Source: Enterobacter sp. Bisph1 (GTDB lineage: Bacteria; Pseudomonadota; Gammaproteobacteria; Enterobacterales; Enterobacteriaceae). From it: 64,000 nt of DNA. The number at the start of each line of letters is the position of its first letter. Position 1 is the first letter of the stretch. The stretch lies in assembly GCF_000814905.1 (NCBI RefSeq), contig NZ_JXAG01000033.1, positions 124,001-188,000 of the forward strand, given 5' to 3'. Under the pieces are notes generated by a model. It was not told the origin of the DNA. It searched no databases and saw only the letters and a list, made by a program, of their open reading frames with translations. The translations under genes and the position numbers were made by a program. This document shows, one piece after another, positions 45,173 to 55,080 of this stretch.

Positions 45173-45214
45173 TGTGAAACAACACATATTTTTGTGAGCG
45201 CTGATACTTATAAT
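45173..45214 (+). promoter_or_regulatory. tsx promoter with CRP-like site
   Basis: A perfect -10 TATAAT (45209-45214) has no good -35, but a CRP-like half-site TGTGA (45173-45177), 6 nt, then ACATA, is centred about 40 bp upstream of the likely transcript start. That is the class II arrangement known for the CRP/CytR-controlled tsx promoter of E. coli. A second TTTTTGTGAGCG lies between. No separate gene is visible in 45034-45295. Confidence 0.5.
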
Positions 45215-45295
45215 AGGCGCCCAGAATTAGGCAATACGATAATCAACGCGTGCTTTCTTTCACTCCCTTCTGGGATCTCAATCAGTGGCGAAATG

Positions 45296-46174
45296 ATGAA
45301 AAAAACAATTCTTGCAGCCGGCGCTGCTCTGGCGATTTCCGCATCTTTTACTGCTAACGCAGCGGATAACAGCAAACCTGAATACGTTTCCGACTGGTGG
45401 CACCAGAGCGTCAACGTGGTCGGCAGCTACCACACTCGCTTCGGACCGCAGATCCGTAACGATACCTATCTCGAGTACGAAGCGTTTGCAAAGAAAGAGT
45501 GGTTTGATTTCTACGGTTACCTGGATGCGCCGGTATTCTTCGGTGGTAATACCCAGGCCAAAGGGATCTGGAACCATGGTTCGCCAATGTTTATGGAAAT
45601 CGAGCCGCGTTTCTCCATTGATAAACTGACGGGTGCCGACCTGAGCTTCGGTCCGTTTAAAGAGTGGTATTTCGCCAATAACTACGTCTACGACATGGGC
45701 CGCAACGCCGCTAATCGCCAGAGCACCTGGTATATGGGTCTGGGCACCGACATCGACACCGGTCTGCCGATGAGTCTCTCTCTGAACGTCTATGCGAAAT
45801 ATCAGTGGCAGAACTACGGCGCGGAAAACGAGAACGACTGGGATGGCTATCGCTTTAAAGTGAAATACTTTGTCCCGATTACCAGCCTGTGGGGCGGCCA
45901 ACTGAGCTATATCGGCTTTACTAACTTTGACTGGGGTTCCGATCTCGGTGATAAGAGCCAGTATGCGGAAAACGGCATTAAACAGCGTACCAATGACTCT
46001 ATCGCGTCGAGCCATATTCTGGCCCTGAGCTACGATCACTGGCACTACTCTGTTGTTGCCCGTTACTGGCATAACGGTGGTCAGTGGAACGATAATGCTG
46101 ACCTGAGCTGGATGAAAGAGAACGTGCGCTCTACCGGCTGGGGTGGTTACCTGGTAGTGGGTTACAACTTCTAA
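45296..46174 (+). CDS. tsx: Tsx, nucleoside-specific outer-membrane channel
   Basis: A 292-residue 12-stranded beta-barrel precursor (E. coli 294). Signal peptide [20 protein letters not shown], cleaved after ANA at about residue 22. The mature protein contains the conserved [20 protein letters not shown] and ends with an aromatic residue, YLVVGYNF, as outer-membrane porins do. It takes up nucleosides and is a phage and colicin receptor in E. coli. ATGs at 45293 and 45296 are adjacent; the second gives the family start. Confidence 0.98.
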   Translation: MKKTILAAGAALAISASFTANAADNSKPEYVSDWWHQSVNVVGSYHTRFGPQIRNDTYLEYEAFAKKEWFDFYGYLDAPVFFGGNTQAKGIWNHGSPMFMEIEPRFSIDKLTGADLSFGPFKEWYFANNYVYDMGRNAANRQSTWYMGLGTDIDTGLPMSLSLNVYAKYQWQNYGAENENDWDGYRFKVKYFVPITSLWGGQLSYIGFTNFDWGSDLGDKSQYAENGIKQRTNDSIASSHILALSYDHWHYSVVARYWHNGGQWNDNADLSWMKENVRSTGWGGYLVVGYNF

Positions 46175-46192
46175 TCCCGCGACATCCGTTAA

Positions 46193-46219
46193 GAGCCGAC
46201 CTGTGGGTCGGCTTTTTTA
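46193..46219 (+). terminator. Terminator of tsx
   Basis: AGCCGACC-TGT-GGGTCGGCT followed by TTTTT; its end overlaps the stop codon of the converging regulator gene. Confidence 0.9.
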
Positions 46220-46909
46220 TTGCCAGCGCGCTTTTTGCATATCGACAAAATTCTGCATTGAGCGATCCGCGCGTTCCGTAAACGTGTTGCCGGTAAAGGC
46301 GACGGAGGTGCAGCGATCGAGACGAAAACAGCGATAATCGTCGCGCAGGGTACACCAGGAAACCAATACCCAGCAGCTACCCATAAACGACAAACCTAGC
46401 GGATGAACGGCGCGCTGTGAGGCGTTACCTTTATCGTCCTGATAGTGCAAAAGCAACTCCTGATGCAGCCGCATCGCCTGATGAATCACATCAAACCAGA
46501 CGCGCACCTGCGGAAATTTATCAAAATTGGGTGAGACGATGCGGTTACGTTCGGCGGTGATGCGCTTATCAAAGGGCAATACCGCCAGCAATTTCTCCTG
46601 CGCCGAAGCCGCCGCCTGCGCCAGCGTATCGCCGCTCCAGGTCTGCAGCATACCGATCGCCGCAATCAGCGCTTCCACTTCCAGACCGGTGAACATCAGC
46701 GGCGGTAAATCAAACCCCGGTAGCAGCCGATAGCCGCTGCCCGCTTCGCCCTGAATCGGCACGCCGGAAATAGATAAATCACGGATATCGCGATAGATGG
46801 TGCGTTCTGACACTTCAAGCCGCTCGGCGAGCAGCGCTGCCGTCACGCGACGACGGGTACGCAAAACCTGAACAATTTGAAACAAGCGATCGGCACGACG
46901 ACTCATCAT
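46217..46909 (-). CDS. YafY-type WYL-domain transcriptional regulator
   Basis: A 230-residue regulator: N-terminal DeoR-like winged helix (RADRLFQIVQVLRTRRRVTA, VSERTIYRDIRDLS; about 1-60) and a C-terminal WYL ligand-sensing domain (about 135-215; RAVHPLGLSFMGSCWVLVSW, FRLDRCTSV). The protein is shorter at the C-terminus than three-domain WYL regulators. It lies 44 bp downstream of a VOC-family gene on the same strand and is probably co-transcribed, so it may regulate that gene. This pair sits where K-12 carries yajD. The ligand is unknown. Confidence 0.88.
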   Translation of the reverse strand: MMSRRADRLFQIVQVLRTRRRVTAALLAERLEVSERTIYRDIRDLSISGVPIQGEAGSGYRLLPGFDLPPLMFTGLEVEALIAAIGMLQTWSGDTLAQAAASAQEKLLAVLPFDKRITAERNRIVSPNFDKFPQVRVWFDVIHQAMRLHQELLLHYQDDKGNASQRAVHPLGLSFMGSCWVLVSWCTLRDDYRCFRLDRCTSVAFTGNTFTERADRSMQNFVDMQKARWQ

Positions 46910-46953
46910 TCATCCGTAGAGAAAAAGCCCGCGCAAGGGCGGGCAGTAAACGA

Positions 46954-47319
46954 TCAGGCCGGTTGATGCAGCCCGACCCGGTTACCTTCACTGTCAGTAA
47001 TCAAGGCGATAGTGCCAATACCATTGGGCAATTCGTGGGGGCCAAAGCAGCATTCACCGCCCTTCTCATCCACTCTTGCTAACGCGGCCACGATATCCGC
47101 CGTTGCCAGGTAAATGATGGTTCCCCCGCTGGTGGGCTGGAACATCGCGCCTTTGACCAGCGCGCCGCCGGTGGCCGGTTTGATATGGGGAAACACCGCC
47201 ATATCAGTGTCGCCAATGGTTTCGCGGCGAAACTCAGCGCCCAGCACATATTCATAAAATGCCACGGCGCGATCCAGTTGCTGTACCGGCAGTTCAAACC
47301 AGTTAATCAGTGTGTTCAT
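46954..47319 (-). CDS. VOC-family (glyoxalase/bleomycin-resistance-like) protein
   Basis: A 121-residue single-module vicinal-oxygen-chelate protein: NWFELPVQQLDRAVAFYEYVLG opens the first beta-alpha-beta-beta-beta unit and IALITDSEGNRVGLHQP closes the second. Family members bind a metal and act on small molecules (glyoxalase I, antibiotic binding, dioxygenases); the substrate is not predictable here. The ATG at 47319 is preceded by CAGAGGAACAGAGC. Upstream in-frame codons are excluded. Confidence 0.88.
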   Translation of the reverse strand: MNTLINWFELPVQQLDRAVAFYEYVLGAEFRRETIGDTDMAVFPHIKPATGGALVKGAMFQPTSGGTIIYLATADIVAALARVDEKGGECCFGPHELPNGIGTIALITDSEGNRVGLHQPA

Positions 47320-47474
47320 GCTCTGTTCCTCTGCGTTAATAAAGTCAACGCAGAGAGTCTGACAGAGGGCTCCTGACAGCATATTGTCAGGAGGGTTTAG
47401 CGAGGCAAGATTTATTTTTACCGCAGAACGGTTTTTTGTGACGAGCAGGTTTATAAACGCCCTGCCGCTACAGG

Positions 47475-47503
47475 CAAAAAAAAACCGCAGCCAGGCTGCG
47501 GTT
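47475..47503 (-). terminator. Terminator of the queA-tgt-yajC-secDF operon
   Basis: On the minus strand AACCGCAGCC/GGCTGCGGTT followed by TTTTTTT. Confidence 0.92.
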
Positions 47504-47523
47504 GGTACTCAACAAAAAGAAGA

Positions 47524-48495
47524 TTACGGCAGAATGGATGGCTGATCCGCCCCTTCTTTTTCCACCTTCTGCTGCAGCAGATGCTCGCGCTTCATGCCCA
47601 GTTTTAACGCCAGCGCGGAGGCGACGTAGATAGACGATGCCGTACCGATGGAGACACCGATAAGCATGGTCAGGGAGAAGCCCTTCAGCATTGCGCCGCC
47701 AAAGAGGTACAGCATCAGGATCACCACCAGCGTGGTACCGGAGGTGATCAAGGTGCGGTGCAGCGTTTGCGTCAAAGAGATGTTGAAAATCTCATACGGC
47801 GTACCGCGGCGGATCTTACGGAAGTTCTCACGAATACGGTCAGATACCACGATACTGTCGTTAAGTGAGTAACCAATAACCGACATCAGCGAGGCCACGA
47901 TGGTCAAATCAATCTCAATCTTGAACAGCGACAGTACGCCCATGGTGATGATCACGTCGTGCGCCAGCGCGATAACCACGCCCGCCGCCAGACGCCACTC
48001 AAAGCGGAAGCCGACATAAACCAGAATACTGATCAACGCCACCAGCAGCGCCATGCCGCCGGTTTGCGCCAGATCCGCACCCACGCTCGGGCCGACAAAC
48101 TCAATACGCTTCACGGCAGCATTCTGCTGAGTCGCTTCGTTAATCACGCTCACCACTTTGCTACCCAGCACCTGACCGCCGGTTTCGCCTTGTGCCGGCG
48201 GCATACGCACCATGATATCGCGGCTGCTACCGAAGTTTTGCAGCAGCGGATCCTTAAAGCCCGCTTTCTCCAGCGCATCGCGCATCAGATCCATATCCGC
48301 CGGTTTTTCCAGGCCGATTTCAATGACCGTACCACCGGTAAAATCCAGGCCCCAGTTAAAGCCACGAACGCCCATGATAATCAGGGAGAGGATCAGCAGC
48401 GTGCCGGAAATGATAAAAGCCCAGTTGTCCCAGCGCATAAAGTCCCAGACTTTACGGCCGTGGTTCAATTGTTCAACAGTATAATCCTGTGCCAC
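47524..48495 (-). CDS. secF: SecF, protein-export membrane protein
   Basis: A 323-residue RND-like subunit with six membrane helices (E. coli 323) that with SecD and YajC uses proton motive force to pull exported proteins through SecYEG. Large periplasmic loop after helix 1 ([12 protein letters not shown]), conserved helix motif [15 protein letters not shown]. The start is a GTG at 48495 with GAGGAG 6-7 nt before it, as in E. coli; the longer frame overlapping secD is excluded. It starts 10 bp after the secD stop. Confidence 0.98.
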   Translation of the reverse strand: MAQDYTVEQLNHGRKVWDFMRWDNWAFIISGTLLILSLIIMGVRGFNWGLDFTGGTVIEIGLEKPADMDLMRDALEKAGFKDPLLQNFGSSRDIMVRMPPAQGETGGQVLGSKVVSVINEATQQNAAVKRIEFVGPSVGADLAQTGGMALLVALISILVYVGFRFEWRLAAGVVIALAHDVIITMGVLSLFKIEIDLTIVASLMSVIGYSLNDSIVVSDRIRENFRKIRRGTPYEIFNISLTQTLHRTLITSGTTLVVILMLYLFGGAMLKGFSLTMLIGVSIGTASSIYVASALALKLGMKREHLLQQKVEKEGADQPSILP

Positions 48496-48505
48496 AACGC
48501 ACTCC

Positions 48506-50353
48506 TCAGATAGACAGCTTGTTAATGCGTTTGCCGCCGTACAACAGGTTGACGATGGCACGGGTACCGACAATAGCGGTAAACATAGAGGTAGCAACAC
48601 CAATACCGGTGGTAATCGCAAACCCTTTAATTGAACCAGTACCTACCGCGTAAAGAATAAGCACTTTGATCAAGGTGGTGACGTTGGCATCGAAAATGGA
48701 CGAAAACGCGCCCTGATAACCTTCGTGAATCGCCTGCTGTACGGAACGTCCGTTGCTAAGCTCTTCTTTAATACGTTCGTTTATCAGTACGTTGGCATCC
48801 ACCGCTACCGCAAGGGTTAGCACGATCCCCGCAATCCCCGGCATGGTCAGCGTAGCGCCCGGCAGCAGCGACATAATACCGACGATCAACACCAGGTTAG
48901 CGACCAGCGCGGAGGTGGCGATCAGACCAAACTTCTTATAGAAGAAGATCATAAAGATGATGGAGACCACCAGACCTGCCAGACACGCTTCCAGACCCTG
49001 GCTGATGTTCTGCGAACCGAGGGTCGGACCAATGGTACGTTCTTCAACGATCTGAATCGGTGCAATCAACGCACCGGCACGCAGCAGCAGCGACAGCTGA
49101 CGCGCTTCGTTCGGGTTGTTGATACCGGTGATACGGAAGCTGTTGCCCAGGCGAGACTGGATATTGGCGATGTTAATCACCTCTTCCTGTTTCACCAGCA
49201 CCGAACGTCCGTTGGCATCTTTTTTACCGCTGTCTTTGTACTCCACAAACAGGGTCGCCATCGGTTTACCGATATTGTCCTTGGTGAAGTTAGACATGAT
49301 GTTACCGCCCGCGCTATCCAGTGAAATGTTCACCTGCGGCTGGTTGTACTCATCCTGGCTGGACGTCGAATCGGTGATATGGTCACCGGTGAGGATCACG
49401 CGTTTGTACAGCACAACCGGCCGGCCTTCGCGCGTATCTTTCACTTCAGAATCGCCCGGTACGCGGCCGGCAGCCGCGGCTGCAGCGTCGACGCTTGAGT
49501 TAACCAGACGGAATTCCAGCGTCGCGGTCGCGCCCAGAATCTCTTTCGCGCGTGCGGTATCCTGAATACCCGGCAGTTCAACCACGATACGGTCGGCGCC
49601 CTGGCGCTGCACCAGCGGTTCGGCAACGCCGAGCTGGTTGACGCGGTTACGCAGAATATTAATGTTCTGCTGCACGGCATATTCGCGGGCTTCGCTCATG
49701 CGGGCGTCGCTCATCACGGCGCGCAGTACGTTATCGCCCTGATTAGAGAGAACCAGATCGCGGTGACGGTTGGTCAGGTAAGCGTTCGCCTGATCGCGCG
49801 CCGCACTGTCGCGGAACTGAATGCTCAGGCCGTAGTTATCTTCCTTACGCACGGTGGTGTAAGGAATGCCTTTTTCGCGCAGGTCGCTGCGCAGGCTATC
49901 GATATTTTGTTCCTGGAGTTTACTCAGCGCCGTTTGCATATCTACTTCCATCAGGAAGTGAACGCCGCCGCGCAGGTCCAGACCGAGCTTCATCGGTTCG
50001 GCTTTAATGGCGGAGAGCCAGCGTGGCGTTGCAGGGGCAAGGTTAAGCGCGACAACGTACTGATCGCCTAAGGCGTTAACCAGCACTTCGCGGGCGCGCA
50101 GCTGCGTATCGGTAGAATCGAAGCGAGCAAGAATCGCGCCCTCTTCCAGAGCCACAGACTTCGCCTCAATTTTTTCTTTTTGTAGATCGTTCTGGACCTG
50201 GATCAGCGTTTGCTCACTGGCGGCGACGCCGCGCGCGCCAGTGATCTGAACAGCCGGATCCTCACCATACAGGTTGGGAAGTGCGTAAAGCAGGCCGACG
50301 ATAATCACGACGACCAGCATGATGTACTTCCACAAAGGATAACGGTTTAACAC
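48506..50353 (-). CDS. secD: SecD, protein-export membrane protein
   Basis: A 615-residue partner of SecF (E. coli 615): one N-terminal helix, a large periplasmic region with P1 head and P1 base (about 30-445; [16 protein letters not shown]), then five helices with the conserved [15 protein letters not shown] segment. It promotes late steps of translocation. Located between yajC (27 bp) and secF (10 bp). Confidence 0.98.
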   Translation of the reverse strand: MLNRYPLWKYIMLVVVIIVGLLYALPNLYGEDPAVQITGARGVAASEQTLIQVQNDLQKEKIEAKSVALEEGAILARFDSTDTQLRAREVLVNALGDQYVVALNLAPATPRWLSAIKAEPMKLGLDLRGGVHFLMEVDMQTALSKLQEQNIDSLRSDLREKGIPYTTVRKEDNYGLSIQFRDSAARDQANAYLTNRHRDLVLSNQGDNVLRAVMSDARMSEAREYAVQQNINILRNRVNQLGVAEPLVQRQGADRIVVELPGIQDTARAKEILGATATLEFRLVNSSVDAAAAAAGRVPGDSEVKDTREGRPVVLYKRVILTGDHITDSTSSQDEYNQPQVNISLDSAGGNIMSNFTKDNIGKPMATLFVEYKDSGKKDANGRSVLVKQEEVINIANIQSRLGNSFRITGINNPNEARQLSLLLRAGALIAPIQIVEERTIGPTLGSQNISQGLEACLAGLVVSIIFMIFFYKKFGLIATSALVANLVLIVGIMSLLPGATLTMPGIAGIVLTLAVAVDANVLINERIKEELSNGRSVQQAIHEGYQGAFSSIFDANVTTLIKVLILYAVGTGSIKGFAITTGIGVATSMFTAIVGTRAIVNLLYGGKRINKLSI

Positions 50354-50380
50354 GGCAGTTCCCTTTGGGAAAACAAAAGA

Positions 50381-50713
50381 TTACAGCGCCTTCATCGTGC
50401 CTTTCGGCAGAACGGCAGCTACGAAGTCACGTTTGATAACCACTTCAGTGGTGTCGTTCAGCGCGATAGCAATGTAGCCGGTCTCTGCTACTTTGGTTAC
50501 GCGGCCAATCAGACCACCGTTAGTCAGCACTTCATCACCTTTGGAGATAGAGTCCATCAGCTTTTTATGCTCTTTGGTGCGTTTTTGCTGTGGGCGCAGG
50601 ATCATGAAGTAGAAAATCAGACCGAACACCACCAGCATCGGAATCAAAGTCCACTGACTTTGCGCTGCCGGCGCGCCTGCAGCTGCGACCGCATCAGAAA
50701 TAAAAAAGCTCAT
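50381..50713 (-). CDS. yajC: YajC, SecDF-associated membrane protein
   Basis: A 110-residue single-span protein (E. coli 110): helix about residues 21-40 (WTLIPMLVVFGLIFYFMILR), then the cytosolic RPQQKRTKEHKKLMDSISKG and a small beta domain (VLTNGGLIGRVTKVAETGY). It copurifies with SecDF and with AcrB in E. coli. Third gene of the operon, 21 bp after tgt. Confidence 0.97.
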   Translation of the reverse strand: MSFFISDAVAAAGAPAAQSQWTLIPMLVVFGLIFYFMILRPQQKRTKEHKKLMDSISKGDEVLTNGGLIGRVTKVAETGYIAIALNDTTEVVIKRDFVAAVLPKGTMKAL

Positions 50714-50734
50714 TTAAATTCCCTCATTATTTAA

Positions 50735-51913
<1,179 letters not shown>

Positions 51914-52984
51914 CTATTCCCCGACGCGTTCAGTAAGAGCCCGCGGATTGTACGTGATAAACATCGCGTCTCCGTAACTAAAAAAGCGATATTTCTCCGC
52001 CACGGCGGCGCGGTACGCATTCATGGTGTGCTGATAGCCCGCGAAGGCGGAAACCAGCATGATCAGCGTCGATTCCGGCAGGTGGAAGTTGGTCACCAGC
52101 GCATCGATCACGCGGTATTGATACCCCGGATAGATAAAGATTTGCGTATCGCCAAAGAAGGGTTCGATCAGATCTTTTGTTGCCGCCTGCGCGGCGCTCT
52201 CCAGCGAGCGCACAGACGTCGTCCCTACGGCGACCACGCGATTGCCGCGCGCTTTTGCCGCCAGCACCGCATCAACAACCTCCTGCGGCACTTCGGCATA
52301 TTCGGAGTGCATAATATGGTCTTCAATGCTGTCCACGCGCACCGGCTGGAAGGTTCCCGCGCCGACATGCAGCGTGACGAAGGCCATCTCAATACCTTTA
52401 TTACGCAGGCGTTCAAGCAGCGGCTCGTCAAAATGCAGGCCTGCGGTCGGCGCGGCCACCGCGCCCGGCTTCTGGCTGTAGACCGTCTGATAGAGTTCGC
52501 GGTCCGCCTCTTCATCCGGGCGATCGATATAGGGCGGCAGCGGCATATGGCCGATGGCGTTCAGAATATCCAGCACCGGACGTGGGTCGTGAAACTCCAC
52601 TTCAAACAGCGCATCGTGCCGCGCCACCATCGTCGCCTGGATATCTTCCGCATCGCCCAGCAGCAGTTCCGCACCGGGCTTCGGCGCTTTAGAGGCGCGA
52701 ATATGTGCCAAAATACGTTTATCGTCGAGCATGCGTTCGACCAGCACTTCAATCTTGCCGCCGCTGGCTTTGCGGCCAAACAGGCGCGCCGGGATCACGC
52801 GGGTGTTATTGAACACCAACAGATCGCCGGGGTTGAGCTTGTCGAGCAAATCGGTGAAAGTACCGTGCGTCAGCGCGCCTGTTGGGCCATCCAGCGACAG
52901 TAAGCGGCAGCTACTGCGCTCCGCCTGCGGATAGTGAGCAATCAGGGATTCAGGTAATTCAAAGGAAAAATCGGCAACGCGCAT
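51914..52984 (-). CDS. queA: QueA, S-adenosylmethionine:tRNA ribosyltransferase-isomerase
   Basis: A 356-residue enzyme (E. coli 356) that transfers and isomerises the ribosyl group of SAM onto preQ1-tRNA to make epoxyqueuosine. Conserved beginning [19 protein letters not shown], central [11 protein letters not shown] and C-terminal FSYGDAMFI motifs. First gene of queA-tgt-yajC-secD-secF; divergent from acpH over 92 bp that must contain both promoters. Confidence 0.98.
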   Translation of the reverse strand: MRVADFSFELPESLIAHYPQAERSSCRLLSLDGPTGALTHGTFTDLLDKLNPGDLLVFNNTRVIPARLFGRKASGGKIEVLVERMLDDKRILAHIRASKAPKPGAELLLGDAEDIQATMVARHDALFEVEFHDPRPVLDILNAIGHMPLPPYIDRPDEEADRELYQTVYSQKPGAVAAPTAGLHFDEPLLERLRNKGIEMAFVTLHVGAGTFQPVRVDSIEDHIMHSEYAEVPQEVVDAVLAAKARGNRVVAVGTTSVRSLESAAQAATKDLIEPFFGDTQIFIYPGYQYRVIDALVTNFHLPESTLIMLVSAFAGYQHTMNAYRAAVAEKYRFFSYGDAMFITYNPRALTERVGE

Positions 52985-53076
52985 GACACTAACTCGATAC
53001 AGATTAAAGAGGCGGGTAGTCTAGTGCCCGCGCCCCTTCGCTGCAACCGTTAGCCGCTTTTGGACAAACAATAAGC

Positions 53077-53658
53077 ATGAATTTTTTAGCGCACCTGCAC
53101 TTAGCCCATCTTGCCGACAGCTCCCTGTCCGGCAATCTGCTGGCGGATTTCGTTCGCGGCAACCCGGAACACCTTTATCCGCCGGAGATCGTCGCGGGAA
53201 TTCATATGCATCGCCGTATCGATGTGATGACCGACAACCTGGCGGAAGTGAAAGCCGCGCGCGAATGGTTTCGCCCGCAAACCCGCCGGGTCGCCCCCAT
53301 CACCCTCGATGTGATGTGGGATCACTTTCTCTCCCATCACTGGGCGCAGCTCTCCCCCGAGTTCCCACTGGATGAATTTATTCGCTACGCACAGGCGCAG
53401 GTGGCGACGATCCTGCCCGATTCCCCACCGCGCTTTATTAACCTGAACGACTATTTGTGGTCCGAGCGCTGGCTGGAGCGTTACCGGGATATGGCCTTTA
53501 TCCAGAACGTGCTCAACGGCATGGCCAATCGCCGCCCGCGCCTCGAGGCCCTGCGGGACTCCTGGCAGGATCTGGAAGATAACTACGCGGCGCTGGAAGC
53601 ACAGTTCTGGGCGTTCTATCCGCGGATGATGGCGCAGGCTACAGCAAAGCAGCTGTGA
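53077..53658 (+). CDS. acpH: AcpH, acyl-carrier-protein phosphodiesterase
   Basis: A 193-residue HD-like hydrolase (E. coli 193) that removes 4'-phosphopantetheine from holo-ACP. Conserved N-terminus [20 protein letters not shown], metal ligands in HRRIDVMTD and [12 protein letters not shown]. Divergent from queA and convergent with the DUF3999 gene, as its K-12 counterpart is with malZ. Confidence 0.97.
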   Translation: MNFLAHLHLAHLADSSLSGNLLADFVRGNPEHLYPPEIVAGIHMHRRIDVMTDNLAEVKAAREWFRPQTRRVAPITLDVMWDHFLSHHWAQLSPEFPLDEFIRYAQAQVATILPDSPPRFINLNDYLWSERWLERYRDMAFIQNVLNGMANRRPRLEALRDSWQDLEDNYAALEAQFWAFYPRMMAQATAKQL

Positions 53659-53675
53659 TCCCCGACGGCAATAAA

Positions 53676-53698
53676 GAGAAAGGCCCGCGATGCGGGCC
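53676..53698 (-). terminator. Terminator downstream of the DUF3999 gene
   Basis: GGCCCGC-GAT-GCGGGCC, a perfect stem; on the minus strand followed by TTTCTCTTT. It lies between converging acpH and the DUF3999 gene. Confidence 0.8.
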
Positions 53699-53703
53699 AA
53701 TGA

Positions 53704-55080
53704 TTACGCTGCTTTCACTTCGCGCCAGATGCGCAGCGCCATCCATACCAGCACCGCCACGCCGAGCAGTAATGCGCCCCATACCAACAGCGTTTTCCAC
53801 ATCCCCTGACGCTCTGCCGGTGAGGTTGCCGTTAACCGCCCTTCGCCGCCAAGCGCCACGCGGTCGGCTACCTGCACTTCCGGGATCGCTGCCAGATCGA
53901 GCTGTTTACGCAACGCTTCCGGTATCAGCTCGTCCAGCGTCACCGCGGCCGGTTGCGCGGCGCGATTGCCCCACGCCAGCATAAACGGCCCTTTGCCTTG
54001 CGCGTTAAACACCAGGGATTGTCGATCGCGGCTGCCGCTAACCTGTGGCAATTCGCCCGGTAAGCGAGCATCAAGGGTGGTAATGCGTAGCGCCTGTACC
54101 TTTTCTCCCGCCAGGTTAAGCGGGGCAGAAAGCTGGTCATTTTGCGCCCACAGCACCGTTTTACGCAGCGGCTGCCACTCGGCATCGGCGGCGCTGCGCC
54201 AGGCAATCGCCACCGGCAACACCCCGTTATCAGCCAACCGTATCGATACCGCGCTAAAAAGCTGCGGCTGCGCCCACTGATACTGCGCTTCGCTCGCGGA
54301 GATGCGCTGACCACTAGCATCCATTGTTACCTGCTCCAGCGGCGTTGGCGCACTGTCAGGCAGTGCGGAGGCCTGGTTAATGGTCACCGGCAGGTTTGGC
54401 GTATCAAATACCATTAACAAGTAGCGCACCCCCTCAAGGGAGAAGGGTCTGTCGAGGTTAATCTGATCGATTTTCAGCCGATCGCTGCCGCTTGCCAGCG
54501 CCATCACCGGTGCGTCTTCTTGTAACGTATTCCAGTTGCGCATATCGCGGCTAAACATTACCGTGACGCGGCTGCGCCAGTTTTCCACCGGCTCCGACCA
54601 GCCGAGTTTTAGCTGCGACAGCGTAAAGTTTTCCGGCAGGGTTTCCGGTAGCGCGAGTAAATAGCTCTGGCCGATGGGTTTTTCACTCTCGCCGTCAATC
54701 TGGATATCCACGCCCGACGGGGAACGTAAACGCACTACCGTTTGCCCTTCGTCAGTGGTAGCGGGCTTTTCGCCCGCCAGCGGAAAGACGCGCAGCGCAA
54801 CAGGCTGCGTTGGGCTGGCGGCAGCGCGCTGCGTTTCCAGGGTAAACGGCACGCGCTCGCCATCGTGATTAAACACCCGCACATCGCGCAGATCCGGCCA
54901 GACGCTCTGGGCATAGACCGTGAGCGGTAAATCGACGCGATACCACGAGGCCGGTTGCGACAGTTCGAGGGGCGCGCCAAAGGCGTAATCCTGCGGTGAT
55001 TCCGCGACGGGCTCCTCGCTTATTGCCGCCGTTGCGGTGCACATCAGCGTAGCCAGTAGAATTCCATGCCACTTCTTCAC
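53704..55080 (-). CDS. DUF3999 envelope protein
   Basis: A 458-residue protein with an N-terminal signal peptide (MKKWHGILLATLMCTATAA), a long beta-rich periplasmic part (about 25-420) and one C-terminal membrane helix (about 430-450, LLVWGALLLGVAVLVWMAL) with a short basic tail. It belongs to the DUF3999 family. Its start overlaps the stop of the DUF2339 gene by 4 bp (ATGA), so the pair is translationally coupled and likely forms one membrane complex. K-12 has neither gene between malZ and acpH. Function unknown. Confidence 0.9.
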   Translation of the reverse strand: MKKWHGILLATLMCTATAAISEEPVAESPQDYAFGAPLELSQPASWYRVDLPLTVYAQSVWPDLRDVRVFNHDGERVPFTLETQRAAASPTQPVALRVFPLAGEKPATTDEGQTVVRLRSPSGVDIQIDGESEKPIGQSYLLALPETLPENFTLSQLKLGWSEPVENWRSRVTVMFSRDMRNWNTLQEDAPVMALASGSDRLKIDQINLDRPFSLEGVRYLLMVFDTPNLPVTINQASALPDSAPTPLEQVTMDASGQRISASEAQYQWAQPQLFSAVSIRLADNGVLPVAIAWRSAADAEWQPLRKTVLWAQNDQLSAPLNLAGEKVQALRITTLDARLPGELPQVSGSRDRQSLVFNAQGKGPFMLAWGNRAAQPAAVTLDELIPEALRKQLDLAAIPEVQVADRVALGGEGRLTATSPAERQGMWKTLLVWGALLLGVAVLVWMALRIWREVKAA

